Of a stretch of DNA of 64,000 bases, positions 45,576-55,885 are shown one piece after another. Source of the DNA: Agelas oroides (lineage: Eukaryota > Porifera > Demospongiae > Agelasida > Agelasidae); contig OX422185.1 in the NCBI GenBank assembly GCA_949130485.1, positions 9,920,118 to 9,984,117 on the forward strand, read 5' to 3'. The notes under the pieces were generated by a model. The model did no database searches. It saw only the letters and a list, made by a program, of their open reading frames with translations, and was not told where the DNA came from. Positions within the stretch are counted from its first letter, which is position 1. Each line of letters begins with the position of its first letter. A program made the position numbers and the translations under genes.

Positions 45576-45815
45576 TCTTTTAGTCTGACGTAGCTGGAGC
45601 CAGGAAATTTGCTGGCTAAGTTCAATTGCCCTTGGAGTTCCGATGGAGAGAGATAACAAGCTGTAACGTTAGTGGCCATCTAGTTTAACTTGCGGAGAAT
45701 TATTGCCAGAAATCCTGTAACTGGGATATGCACCATATTTGGCTAGCTTCGAAGTAATGTACGCAGCGCTGTTTATCCCCTGGCTAGTATCATTTCTTTG
45801 CGCAACGAGTCAATG

Positions 45816-46907
45816 CAGCTGTTTGTCTCCGGGACTCTATAATTCAGCCAATACCTAAAGGTGCCAAAGACCCTGCCAAGTCGTGTAATTACCGTGGTAT
45901 TGCTCTCGCATCATGTCTCAGCAAGCTGCTAGAATTGTGCATCTTACAGCTATTCCCTAAATTCTTCAATACCTCGAGATTACAATTTGGTTTCAAGAAA
46001 GGATGCTCAACAGATCTGTGCACTGGACTGCTGAAAATTGTCAGTTCACATTACGTGCAACGGGGGTCGAAGGTTAGATGTGCACTGCTGGACATGAGTA
46101 AAGCTTTCGATATGGTTGACCATGGATATTTATTTGACCTGCTGTTGTTATGAGAACTTCCATACCCAGTCTTACGCTTTCTGATCCAGTGGTACTCCCA
46201 CCAACGCCTTCAAATTCGATGGAAGGGCACACTATCTTCCACCTTTTCAGTGGCAAATGGTGTGCGGCAAGGAGGCATACTATCTCCAATCCTGTTTACT
46301 GTATATATTGATGAACTTCTGCAACGGTTGACTAATATCGGAGTGGGATGTCACTGGAAAGGCATGTTTGCCGGCTGCCTCTGTTATGCGGACGACCTTG
46401 CTCTACTAGCTCCATCCGCACATGCACTCAGAAGAATGTTGAAAGTCTGTTCTGATTTTGCCATGGAGAGAAATCTGATGTTCAATGCAGGAAAGACCCA
46501 GTTAATTTGTTTTCGTCGTCACAGATCCATTGTGGTTGATGATTGCATCGAATTCTGTGGGCAGAAACTGAACTTCTCTGACTCAGTTTGTCATCTCGGT
46601 CACATGTTGTCTGCTTTCTTGGTGGCCGTGAGTCTGTATCCTGGTGCTTTCTTGGTTATAACCATCTTTACGGCCACAGGCACATCAAGTTGTACAGTCA
46701 TTTAGATGATACAATTGCACAATTAATAAGAGAAATTAGGAGTGACTACCATTACATTCCTGGCTTTAAGAAATGTGATCTTGAGTGCATTGTGAACTAT
46801 ATTAGCACCCTTTAGCTAGCTGAGTCTCTTTGTATCATTAATTTAATTTATTGTATTTAGCATCTTTTGTGCCTTTCTCTTGGCATGTGGCTAATAATAA
46901 TAATAAT
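45816..46907 (+). mobile_element. 5'-truncated LINE at a site with a known empty copy
   Basis: RT motifs are IQPIPKGAKDPAKSCNYRGI then ALASCLSKLLE, LQFGFKKGCSTDL, LLDMSKAFDMVDH, NGVRQGGILSPILFTVYIDE and CYADDLALLAPS. The C-terminal end ...ECIVNYISTL stops at 46,815, followed by a 3' UTR and a (TAA)n tail. A stop interrupts the RT after YLFDLLLL (46,151). Part of the C-terminal domain after CHLGHMLS is replaced by an internal deletion or rearrangement. It is the same family as the LINE at 6.6 kb. The matching module copy at 59.18 kb reads GAGTCAATGGCCGCT without the element; here CAATG precedes and AATGGCCGCT follows it, which fixes both ends and suggests a duplication of only about 4 bp. Confidence 0.93.
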
Positions 46908-46979
46908 GGCCGCTAGCTCAAGGTGATAAATTAGGCTGAAAATGATTGCTATTTGTGGCAGGGAAGGAGTGTAACTGGC

Positions 46980-46985
46980 TTTATT
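46980..46985 (-). terminator. polyadenylation signal of kelch copy 4
   Basis: AATAAA on the minus strand about 340 bp past the stop of the 47.3 kb kelch gene, in flank sequence shared with the other kelch units (AATAAAGCCAGTTACACTCC). The motif is conserved at 37,273, supporting it as the genuine 3' end. Confidence 0.55.
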
Positions 46986-47326
46986 AATGCATTGCTGGAT
47001 GAACTCATGCAGTAGGATTGAACTCTCGGTTATTTATATGCTGTTTATTAATGCTTTATTTGACTTTGAGTATGATAAACAATGTAATCCTAAACCATGG
47101 TAAAAGTAGGAGGTGGAACTGAGGTGACCCATCTTAATCTCCAATTTCTCCTGGTGTGGAGATCAGTAGCTTGTATTAACCATGCATGCATCCATGCACT
47201 ACAACAAAGTATGTAGTACCCATTCAACTGACAAGGTGGGTCTCGTTCATGCTTACTCCACACATCATAGAGAAAACTTTCGAAATCAGTAATGCGCTAG
47301 CATAAATCATTACAGCATGTCTCAGT

Positions 47327-48223
47327 TCAGAGAATACCAGTTACAATTTCACTTACAGTTTCACCAGTCTGACCTATCCCCCCTACAACTAAGAGGGTGT
47401 CTTCGGATAGTTGAGCAACAAGTGGCTGTGAGCGCCCACTTGCCAACTTGCCAATCTCATACCACGAATCTTTGTTAGCATCGTATGCATTGATAGTAGG
47501 AGTCTCAGAATCACTTGTCCCACGATTGCCACCAACTGCAACAAGTTGCCCATAGAGAGAGGCACATGTGGCATTTTGAAAGGGTGCATCTGCTTTCTTT
47601 GACCACACATTGGCAGTAGACTTGGTGTCACCTATCAACTCATCCAGGAGGCACTGGAAGACCCAGCCACCCCAGCCGCCTCCATTCATCACATAGAGCT
47701 CATCACCACAAACTGCAGCAGAAGGAAATGGTGAGCCCTTTGGCAGCTCTGGAGCTTCTGACCATTTGGAAGATTTTGTGTCCAAGATATCAACTCGACT
47801 CTCAAATCCACTTTTACCCACTCCTGCGATTACTACCAGTGAGCTTTCACTTTGGACAACAGCTGCTCTGCTCTTCTTTGAATTCACACCATTCAAAGGT
47901 GGAAACTTTTCAGCCCATCGTCTATTGGAGAAGCTGTAGAGGTGGTTGGAGAATTCGTAGTCAGGAGTGCCATATTCTCCTTTTTGACCACCGACAGCAG
48001 TTATCAGGTTATTGATGACAGCCAAGGATGTATTTTTGTATGGGCATTGGCGCAGTGAAAACCAGTCGTTCTTCACTACATCATACATCCATAATTCATG
48101 CTTGTCTTCGGACATGAAGTAGCACTTGCCATCACCAGCTGCAGCTGCTCCTCTGCACATTGCAATTGGAGCATTCTTTCCTCTTTTGATGGTAACTGCC
48201 CTCAACTGCTGTTCTTCAACCAT
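47327..48223 (-). CDS. kelch-repeat propeller protein, MVEEQ type (copy 4)
   Basis: 298 codons from MVEEQQLRAV at 48,223. An in-frame ATG exists up to 22 codons upstream, but that sequence is the conserved leader and the other copies do not keep it open. Six kelch blades as in copy 1, from which it differs at six residues (GVGKSG for GVGESG, GDE for GDG, GTSDSE for GTSGSE, LLVVGG for LIVVGG, ET for EI, VSEI for VTEI). It lies in opposite orientation to copy 1 and has the same 3' flank, here ending in a clear AATAAA. The near identity, despite 31 kb separation and inversion, points to recent duplication or gene conversion. Likely a protein-binding scaffold; partner unknown. Confidence 0.93.
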   Translation of the reverse strand: MVEEQQLRAVTIKRGKNAPIAMCRGAAAAGDGKCYFMSEDKHELWMYDVVKNDWFSLRQCPYKNTSLAVINNLITAVGGQKGEYGTPDYEFSNHLYSFSNRRWAEKFPPLNGVNSKKSRAAVVQSESSLVVIAGVGKSGFESRVDILDTKSSKWSEAPELPKGSPFPSAAVCGDELYVMNGGGWGGWVFQCLLDELIGDTKSTANVWSKKADAPFQNATCASLYGQLVAVGGNRGTSDSETPTINAYDANKDSWYEIGKLASGRSQPLVAQLSEDTLLVVGGIGQTGETVSEIVTGIL

Positions 48224-49440
48224 GATTACTGTGGATGAATTTGTAGAGACACACAATGTCATCGATTCTGTCATTGTATTCAGAGGCAAATTTAGAAAGT
48301 TCTACAGAAAAAAGGTTTGCTTAGTCATAAATACAGTGTGCATTCCCAAGGCCTCCTTACTGTTACAGACTTGCTAAATTATAGTAACAGTACGTAATTG
48401 CAGATCAGTGCATGATGCTGCATATGCATTAAACTTTTCAGTAAGCAGCCTCCAAAGTGCCACACTCACCAGAGTGTGGTACATGTGTGGAAATGCTCTT
48501 GTAGTGTGTTAGAGCAGTAACAAAACTCCTGAGTTTGGACAGTATAGTGCTGCAGTATTTGTATACCAAAGGCTAGCACCTAAGGTTTTACATTGGGAGT
48601 CAAGTTAGTCTCAGAATGTTAACTCCTTGAAAGTCAACACTCAAATTAACTACAAATTTCTACAGTAACTCTAAATGACTCTGAATTTTCCCCAAAATTG
48701 AGGCCAAACATGATGTGTCTAGAATCAGGGCTGGTGTAGAACCTGGACTGGAGTATTAAACTGCATGGGTTAATAGTTTTTATAGCGGTAAACACACAAT
48801 GCAAGTGAATAGAAGTCCTGTATTTTCTTTTCAATTGGGATATTGTTACCACTTACAAAAACTTGCAAAACACCTGAGTCAAGTAATAATAGTCCAGACC
48901 TTTAGTTCAGCTCATAGTCCAGAGGCCAGGTTTTACACTTGTCTGCAAGGCGTTCTTTATCAATGACATGCTGGGAGTTGACATCCCAGGAAGATACGGC
49001 TTAGTCAATGAGCATAGACTCATCATCAATGCATGTTGACATTCATAAGGTCGTCGGAAGTGGGGTGACTGGGGCGCCCCGGGCTGCCCCACTTTTCTAG
49101 CTGTTTTGTAGAACTTCGAACTTTAAACACATGTCATGCAGTTCTGTCGAGTTAGTGCAATGACTGATCAGCTGCCTAAGCTTGCAATAGGTGACAAGTC
49201 TTTACTTGGGAAGACATGAGCCTCAGTGGTTCGACAGCTGGTCGTGGCTTCACTACAAGGAAGACAAAGATCGTTCTGTTTTACTTGACTCTTACCTGTG
49301 TAACTGCTTACCAGCATTCTGTTACTTGCTTGGAGTGAACTGGGTTCTCTAACTTGAAGGATGAGGTTGTGAAATTTACTTTCCATGCACACAAAAGCTG
49401 TGCATGTGTAGTGAGTTTGCGCAGTGTGAAATGCCGGCAG
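48224..49440. repeat. kelch 5' flank and linker module
   Basis: 48,224-48,370 is the leader shared by three kelch genes (GTAGAGACACACA ... AAATTTAGAAAGTTCTACAG ... CCCAAGGCCTCCTTACTG). 48,760-49,040 matches the module at 39,770. 49,045-49,440 holds GGGGCGCCCCGGGCTGCCCC followed by a segment repeated at 52,990 and 59,605. The minus-strand frame over that segment (VREPSSLQASN...SQVKQNDLCLP) is partly open in all three copies but has no ATG in common and no known motif. 48,370-48,760 shows nothing recognisable. Confidence 0.75.
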
Positions 49441-51440
49441 GTTGCTTCCTGTGCGTAACACTTGTGAACGGTGTATACATGCATGTATATATTACCCACC
49501 TGTTACTATACAAACAAGGGTGAAGTAGAGAATATATACATGTATATATGCTGATCTGAAGGGTCTGGGAACCCAGAGACAGAGACATGCAGGACAATGA
49601 GGAAAGTTTGGCTAATCACAAATTGAGATCAATTTGTAGTGGACTGACTTCCTTGAGTGGGTGTCATATAAGGCAGGTACAAAGATTGGCTAATCACAAA
49701 TTGAGATACTGACTTCCTTGAGCGGGTGTCATATAAGGCAGGTACAAAGTTTGGTTCTCATATGGATATGAATAACTTTAGTGTAGAGGTTAACACCTGT
49801 CAAGTCTCTCCATGTACATTATCTACTGTTGCTGTACAGTGACATTTCAGAGAGCTGTAGAGTTTCATGGAGACTAGACTGTGTGTTTTCCATAGGATTC
49901 TGTATGGAACACAGAGAATTCGAAAATTGAAATTCGGTGTATTGCAATAACACATCATGGTCAGGATAGGAGAGTCCCTTTCCAGCCCGTAGCGCGAATG
50001 GCAATATTGCGAAGGAAGAACGTGTTGCGTATTGCGTATCATATCGCCAATTGGGAAACAGCTACAGACTTCTGGTAAAAATATTATAGAGCCTTATAGT
50101 TCGCTTAGCATCAGTGGAGTTTTGAAGCCTACCACAAAAAGTACAGGCTGTAAGACAAACGTAAGTTTTCAGACCGGAAATCGCTACCTTCGGTATATTC
50201 TCAAGCTTATAGCTTGGCTGTTTCGTGTTTGTTCTTCTTGAAATCTGCAGCGTAGTTAGTGCTTTCCTTTAGCTTCACGTAGCTTTTTATTGCATCTTCG
50301 TCGCTTGTATACTTTTCGAGATCGGTCGTGACTTACACGTCAATGTCGCCCGTGCGATAAAATGCACGCTACGCTACGTTAACTTCCGGTCCGGAAGTAG
50401 TTAATTTTCAATTTATCTATGCGATATTAGCTTCCGGTGGGTGTAATGAATACAGTTACTAACGCAGAACGTTCGTACTACACCGCTAACGTGAACGGGA
50501 AGACTGAAAAAGGACCTTGTGCGGCCATGACGCCGTACGGCGTCATTGGGCCGGAAAGGGCCCATATAGTTTCTTACCACCAGCTCCTGTGTAAAAGTAT
50601 TAACAAATTAATAGTGCCTCATTATGCTGACTCACTCATATAACATATATACATCACTGTAAAAACTACATTGTTAATATACTACAGAAGATACAATTGC
50701 TATTGTCATCTGTTGCACTCTGTGTGTCATGTGTCATGTGCTTATCTGGTCACATTGATATCAGTAGATCTATAGCAACTCAAGCGACAATCAGATAGAT
50801 GGTAGGCACTGTGCATTCACACAATACTTTAAACTTTATTGTGTAATTGAAATATGTATAAACTATGCTCCAGGTAGCTACATACACATACTGCACTGTT
50901 GCAATGTTACAAAGTAGCGTAATGCATTCATAACAAGTGCTTGTGCATCATGTTAACATGCTACATAGCTGTTTGTTGCCAAAAATATTAGGTTAGAACA
51001 TAAACAAGGTGAACTAAGCATTTGATCATTGAGCAGACACCTTGTCCCAAGTTTAATTTCCTCTCTGTATATACATATAATTATATTGTTTGTATCAGAT
51101 AGTGTAATTTTTGTGAATTAACTACTAGCGAAGGATTTTCCTGTTAAGCAGACTTATCTTATTGATGTGATCAATACAGTTATTGTACATAGCAGGCTGC
51201 ATCAATAAAGTTGTTTGGGCAACCTGTCGTGAAGTTTATGAAAACGTGTAGGGTCGTATAGTATACGCCGTCGATCGCGGTACGTTCTTGGTCACCCTCA
51301 CCAAAAGGCCATGGAAATACGGACGACATTTTTGTTAGGGCATAAAAACGTATAGCCAGTATATGTCTACACAGGACTGCTAATTTAGGCACACATACAT
51401 CTGCTAGAGGGGTTTATACAAGAATAACTTGCTATACTAC
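49440..51440. repeat. long module, copy 2
   Basis: Same word order as copy 1. A stretch of about 70 bp (TTGGCTAATCACAAATTGAG ... GGCAGGTACAAAG) is tandemly duplicated near 49,605-49,750. A 585 bp insertion at 49,976 interrupts it. At 51,266-51,330 a fragment of the small-ORF module is embedded, showing past exchange between the two module types. Confidence 0.85.
49976..50560. mobile_element. 585 bp inverted-repeat insertion in module copy 2
   Basis: CCCTTTCCAGCCC at the left pairs with GGGCCGGAAAGGG at the right. Other copies of the module read straight through (GGATAGGAGAGTGTTAAGCCCATATAG), while here GAGAGT and CCCATATAG flank the insert and GTTAAG is gone. The interior has a perfect ATGACGCCGTACGGCGTCAT palindrome near its right end and CTTCCGGTCCGGAAG. 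No transposase. The superfamily is unclear. Confidence 0.72.
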
Positions 51441-51479
51441 TAATGACAAATGTTAATTCGTTTTTTTTGTTTTTTTTTT

Positions 51480-52605
51480 GCGGTGGTGGGGTACAGGCAA
51501 ATAGTGGTGGCGGGTGAATATAATTAATGCACGCGCACGATAATCGTTTTCGGTTTACGACCACCATTGTATCACGTTGTATTTTCTTCTACAATGAACC
51601 AAATGACTGCAGTAGCTCCTTCATTAGTTTGTCGAAGGTTACGTAGTCTTATTGCAGGTGACAATGGCCTGAAAAGTTCCTACGCCGTCGATCGTCGTAC
51701 GTTCTTGGTCACGCCCACCAAAAGACCATGGAATACGGACGACTTTAGCTAGTAACTATCTTCAATTTCTTGTCCATAATAGTCGAAAGAGTGACGTGAA
51801 GCAAACTTGACTATAATGAACGCTGGGGAGCGTTTGCACCGCGAAGGGGCAACAGTTATCACTTTCAACCCGCCATCCGCGCCTATAGCTTATTTTACAC
51901 GTAACCTATAGCTTATTTTACACGTAGCCCCACCAACAACTGTTGAACTTATTTTTCTGATGTGGCTCTCACACTGTGTGAGCGAAACGTCCGACCACTG
52001 GCGTCCGCCTTTTTTTTTTTTACATAAGTATAGTATTCGCCTTTGAATACCAAGTTTGACTATAAGTGATTGCAGGACTGACATCTAAAACAAAAATTTC
52101 ATGATAATTTTACTAGGCTTACCCACCGCCTTATTACAGGCCTATCGAGAATTGCAGAACTTTTGCCTGTCACGGAGGAATCGTCGAAGAAGGATTGTCA
52201 CCACGCGTGCTCCGTGCTGGGTACGAGGCTAGTGAAATCTTGGCAGTTAGTAGTCAGGTCAAGCAAAGTGGATTCATTGTCACCGCCCACTTCACCTTTG
52301 TCCCACAAGCCAGATTCTTTCCGCTCCACAGCGGAGTCGACACTGAAAGCGATCGGTTCTGTGGAACCGAAAGCGTCTGGCTTGCGAGACTATAGCTTTT
52401 ACTTGGACTCAGTCCCAGGAAGGCCTCTCTCTCTCCCGAGGCGAGAGCGTCTTGAAAATCAGACTCGTTCCGTTACGCAGCGCCGATCCCTTCACAATAT
52501 CCGGTACGCGATACTATACTGGAAGCGATCGGCGCTGCTGAACGGAAGGGGTCTGGCTTGCGAGACTACTCAGACTAGTCTTTTAGTCTGACGTAGCTGG
52601 AGCCA
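51480..52605. repeat. ORF-bearing module, copy B
   Basis: Second copy of the 44.57 kb segment, with the small ORF open. CCTATAGCTTATTTTACACG is tandemly duplicated at 51,889-51,931. Both foldback hairpins follow at 52,310-52,570. Confidence 0.88.
51594..51752 (+). CDS. conserved 52-residue small ORF, copy B
   Basis: MNQMTAVAPSLVCRRLRSLI then AGDNGLKSSYAVDRRTFLVT and PTKRPWNTDDFS, stop TAG at 51,750. It keeps the same start, length and stop as copy A despite several nucleotide differences, some of them in third positions. The arginine-rich N-terminal half is unchanged apart from positions 2, 3 and 7. Function unknown; best regarded as a candidate small protein or first exon. Confidence 0.4.
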   Translation: MNQMTAVAPSLVCRRLRSLIAGDNGLKSSYAVDRRTFLVTPTKRPWNTDDFS

Positions 52606-53755
52606 AACATGATGTGTCTAGAATCAGGGCTGGTGTAAAACCTGGACTGGATTATTAAACTGCATGGGTTAATGATTTTTATGCGGTAAACACACAAGTG
52701 AATAGAAGTCCATCTGATTGTATTTTCTTTTCAATTGGGATATTGTTACCACTTACAAAAACTTGCAAACCACCTGAGTCAAGTAATAATAGTCCAGACC
52801 TTTTAGTTCAGCTCATAGTCCAGAGGCCAGGTTTTATACCTGTCTGCAGAGCGTTGTTTATCAATGACATGCTGGGAGTTGACATCCCAGGAAGATACGG
52901 CTTAGTCAATGAGCAGAGACTCGTCATCAAAGCATCCACCATTGAAAGGCAACACCTTCCACTGCCTGCATGTTAACATTCACAAGGCTATCGGAAGTGG
53001 GGTGACTGGGGCGCCCCGGGCTGCCCCACTTTTCTAGCTGTTTTGTAGAACTTCGAACTTTAAACACATGTCATGCAGTTCTGTCGAGTTAGTGCAATGA
53101 CTGATCAGCTGCCTAAGCCTGCAATAGGCGACAAGTCGTTTTTTCCAGCGTGAACTTGGAAAGACATGAGCCTCAGTGGTTTGACAGGTGGTCGTGGCTT
53201 CACTACGAGGAAGACAAAGATCGTTCTGTTTTACCTGACTCTTACCTGTGTAACCGCTTACCAGCATTCTGTTACTTGGAGTGAACTGGGTTCTCTATCT
53301 TGAAGGATGCCGTTGTGAAATTTACTTTTCATGCAAGCAAAAGCTGTGCATGTGTAGCGAGTTTGCACAATGTGAAATGCCGGCAGATTGCTTTCCTGTG
53401 CGTAACACTTGTGAATGGTGTATACATGCATGTATATAATTCCCACCTGTTACTTGTTACTAGGGTGAAGTGGAGAATATATACATGTATACATGCTGAG
53501 TTGAAGGTCTTGGAACCCAGAGACTGAGACATACAGGAATAACATACTGTGATAGACGTTTGGCTCTTAACCACAAAATGAGATCAATTTGGTAGTGGAT
53601 TGCCTTCCTTGCATTGCAGTAGTGATAAATGTAAGGCAAGTACAAAGTTTGGTTCTCATAGGATATGAATAACTTTAGTGTAGAGCTTAGCAACATCCAA
53701 GTACACCTGTCAAGTCTCTCCATTTACTGTAGCTGTACAGTGACATTTCATGGAG
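52606..53755. repeat. linker module and partial long module (copy 3)
   Basis: 52,606-52,980 matches the kelch 5' linker, 52,990-53,390 the GGGGCGCCCCGGG segment, and 53,390-53,755 only the first quarter of the long module (ending GACATTTCATGGAGACTAGA). It joins abruptly to the kelch 3' flank at about 53,760. That junction marks a duplication breakpoint. Confidence 0.8.
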
Positions 53756-54360
53756 ACTAGACCAAAGAATGAAGCATGCTTGGGAGTGGGGAAGTTGGGG
53801 GGCATTTCCCCCACAACAAATCCAAGTCTATTCTGAGGTCATCTCTTTGTGGCTTCTCATTCTCGGTGGCCGGGAAAAGATTCTGATTCTCATGCTATAG
53901 CAAATGAGTTAGTGGGTCAGATGTCTGGAAGTGGCACGCAGTAGCAACTTTGAACCTATTAAATTTGTGTGGCACCATGGAATGTGTGCATATTTGGGTT
54001 GCAAGTTAGCAAACTTAATCGTTATGTATTGACTCAGCTATACTGTAAATGCTGTTAAATATTTTGTTGGCCTGTATTGACTTCTCACTTTCTTGTGTTT
54101 ACTTGACTACTACACTGACAAGTATTCTTAGTCTATGTAGTATGTACTTCTCTAGAGTGATGAAGGATACACCTGGGCACCTAAAGATTCTGAATATAAT
54201 CCACTTCTTCAGAGAAAACTTTCAGGAAAATACAAAATAAGTTCCGCTGGCTATAGTAATACACAGTTGGTGCACCAAAATTATACCTAGCTACCTATAC
54301 AAAACACTACTAGTTCAACACTGTACTCTTCGCTCTGGCTCAATGCAACTAGTTCTCAGT
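53756..54360. repeat. 3' flank of kelch copy 5
   Basis: Matches 38,020-38,600 closely (GGGGGGCATTTCCCCCACAA, TCATCTCTTTGTGGCTTCTC, GCAAGTTAGCAAACTTAA). No gene. Confidence 0.8.
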
Positions 54361-55266
54361 TCACAGAACACCGGTTACGATTTCAGTTAGAAGTCCACCA
54401 TTGCGACCCTTCCCCCCTACAACTACCACTGAATCCTCAGACAGTTGAGCAACAAGTAGATGTGAGCGCCCACTTGCCAACTTGCCGATCTCATACCACG
54501 AATCTTTGTCAGCATCGTATGCATTGATAGTAGGAGTCTCAGAACCGCTTGTCCCACGATGGCCACCAATTGCAACAAGTTGCCCACAGAGAGAGGCACA
54601 TGCGGTATGTTCATAGGGTGCGTCTGCTTTCTTTGACCACACACTAGAGATCGGCTTGGTGTCACCTATCAGTTCATCCAGGAAGCATTGGTAGACCCAT
54701 TTACCCCAGCCATCTATCACATAGAGCTCATCACCACAAACTGCAGCAGAAGGAAGTTGTGAGCCCTTTGGCAGTTCTGGAGCTTCTGACCACTCAGAGG
54801 ATTTGGTGTCCAAGACGTCTATCCGCTGTTCAAAACCACCATCACCCCTTCCTGCAATTACTAACACTGAGCTTCCACTTTGAACAACAGCTGCATTGCC
54901 CTTCTTCAAATTCACACCCAGCGCAGGATCATGCTTCATGGCTGGGAACTTTTCAGCCCACCGTCTGTTGGATAAGCTGTAAAGGTGGTTGGTGAATTCA
55001 TACGCGGCAGTGCTGGGCTCTCCTTTTTGACCACCCACTGAAGTAAGCAGGCCATTGATAACTGTCAGGCCTGTGTTTTTGTATGGGCATTGGCGCAGTG
55101 GAAACCAGTCATCCTTTTCCACATCGTACATCCACAGATCGTGTTTGTCTTCAGACATGAAGTAGCACTTGCCATCACCAGCTGCAGCTGCTCCTCTGTG
55201 CATTTCATTTGGAGTGTTCTTCCCTCTTTTGATGGTAACTGCTTTCAGCTTCTGTCCTTCAGCCAT
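54361..55266 (-). CDS. kelch-repeat propeller protein, MAEGQ type (copy 5)
   Basis: 301 codons starting at the conserved MAEGQKLKAV (55,266); the upstream leader is not open here, which supports this start for the whole family. Blades 1-3, 5 and 6 look normal (DLWMYDVEKDDWFPL, SVGGQKGEP, VIAGRGDGG, AIGGHRGTSG, VVVGGKGRNGG). Blade 4 is altered: where the paralogues have YVMNGGGWGKW this copy has YVIDGWGKW, two residues shorter and without the glycine doublet that defines a kelch strand. The rest of the frame is intact, so the fold may tolerate it, or this copy may be at an early stage of decay. Other unique residues are AAYEFTNHL and YEHTACASL. Confidence 0.9.
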   Translation of the reverse strand: MAEGQKLKAVTIKRGKNTPNEMHRGAAAAGDGKCYFMSEDKHDLWMYDVEKDDWFPLRQCPYKNTGLTVINGLLTSVGGQKGEPSTAAYEFTNHLYSLSNRRWAEKFPAMKHDPALGVNLKKGNAAVVQSGSSVLVIAGRGDGGFEQRIDVLDTKSSEWSEAPELPKGSQLPSAAVCGDELYVIDGWGKWVYQCFLDELIGDTKPISSVWSKKADAPYEHTACASLCGQLVAIGGHRGTSGSETPTINAYDADKDSWYEIGKLASGRSHLLVAQLSEDSVVVVGGKGRNGGLLTEIVTGVL

Positions 55267-55490
55267 TATTACTGTGGATGAATTTGTAGAGACACACAGT
55301 CATAGATTCTGTTATTGTATTCAGAGGCAAATTTAGAAAGTTCTACAGAAAAGGATTTGCTTAGTCATAGATACAGTGTGCATTCCCAAGGCCTCCTTAC
55401 TGCTAGCAGTATTTTACTGATTAGTAGCATATTTTTTTACAGCAGTAAATACATAAGTGAATATAAGACCGCTATAAAACACTAGGAACA
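55267..55490. repeat. shared kelch leader
   Basis: GTAGAGACACACAGTCATAG ... TTTAGAAAGTTCTACAGAAA ... CCCAAGGCCTCCTTACTGCT, the same non-coding leader as at 39,540 and 48,240. Confidence 0.8.
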
Positions 55491-55885
55491 CTAAAGTACG
55501 GATTCGCCAATGTGTGCATGAAGGTGTTATAGTTACAAGCATCAGTGTTGAAGCATTTAGCTACTGCTTGTTTTGAATGTCAACATGCAGGCAGTGGAAG
55601 GTATTTATTGTTACCTTCCAATGATGGATACTTTGATGATGAAGAGTCTCTGCTCATTGAAAAGACTAAGCTATATCTTCCCGGGATGTCAACTCCCACC
55701 CAGCATGTCATTGATAAAAAACGCCTTGCAGATCGCTGACTTTGGCTGCAATCCTGAGGATAGGTGTAAAACCTGGACTCTGGACTAATGGTCTAGACTG
55801 TTTGCACTTGACTCACATGTTCATGGTTTGCAATTTTTAAGTGGTAACAATATCTCAAGTAAAAAGAAAATACAATCAGATCCTT
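55490..55885 (-). repeat. inverted copy of the kelch 5' module
   Basis: Reverse complement of 39,780-40,018 plus 40,586-40,690: words TTTTGAATGTCAACATGCAG, CTTCCCGGGATGTCAACTCC and GGTGTAAAACCTGGACTCTG read in opposite sense. Because it lacks the hAT-like MITE it supplies the empty site for 40,019-40,585. Confidence 0.9.

Larger units (their letters stand above)
44570..45815. repeat. ORF-bearing module, copy A
   Basis: One of three copies (others 51,480-52,605 and 57,650-59,270) of a segment. It has GC-rich upstream sequence, a conserved 52-codon frame, a GCGAAACGTCCGACCACTGG block, a stretch beginning CCCACCGCCTTA, and two foldback hairpins. Its right end continues beyond the LINE at 45,816, resuming at 46,908. 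Confidence 0.88.

Noticed and set aside
49168-49461. Minus-strand frame found in three linker modules (also 53.0-53.4 and 59.7-60.1 kb)
   Set aside because: Length, start and stop differ between copies and alternative frames are equally open; similarity is explained by duplicated non-coding DNA.
50525-50546. ATGACGCCGTACGGCGTCAT palindrome as another hairpin insertion
   Set aside because: It lies inside an unrelated 585 bp element and has no flanking duplication, so it is part of that element.
15135-55266. Intronless kelch genes as processed retrocopies
   Set aside because: Copies share several hundred bases of non-coding sequence on both sides and have no poly-A tails or target duplications.
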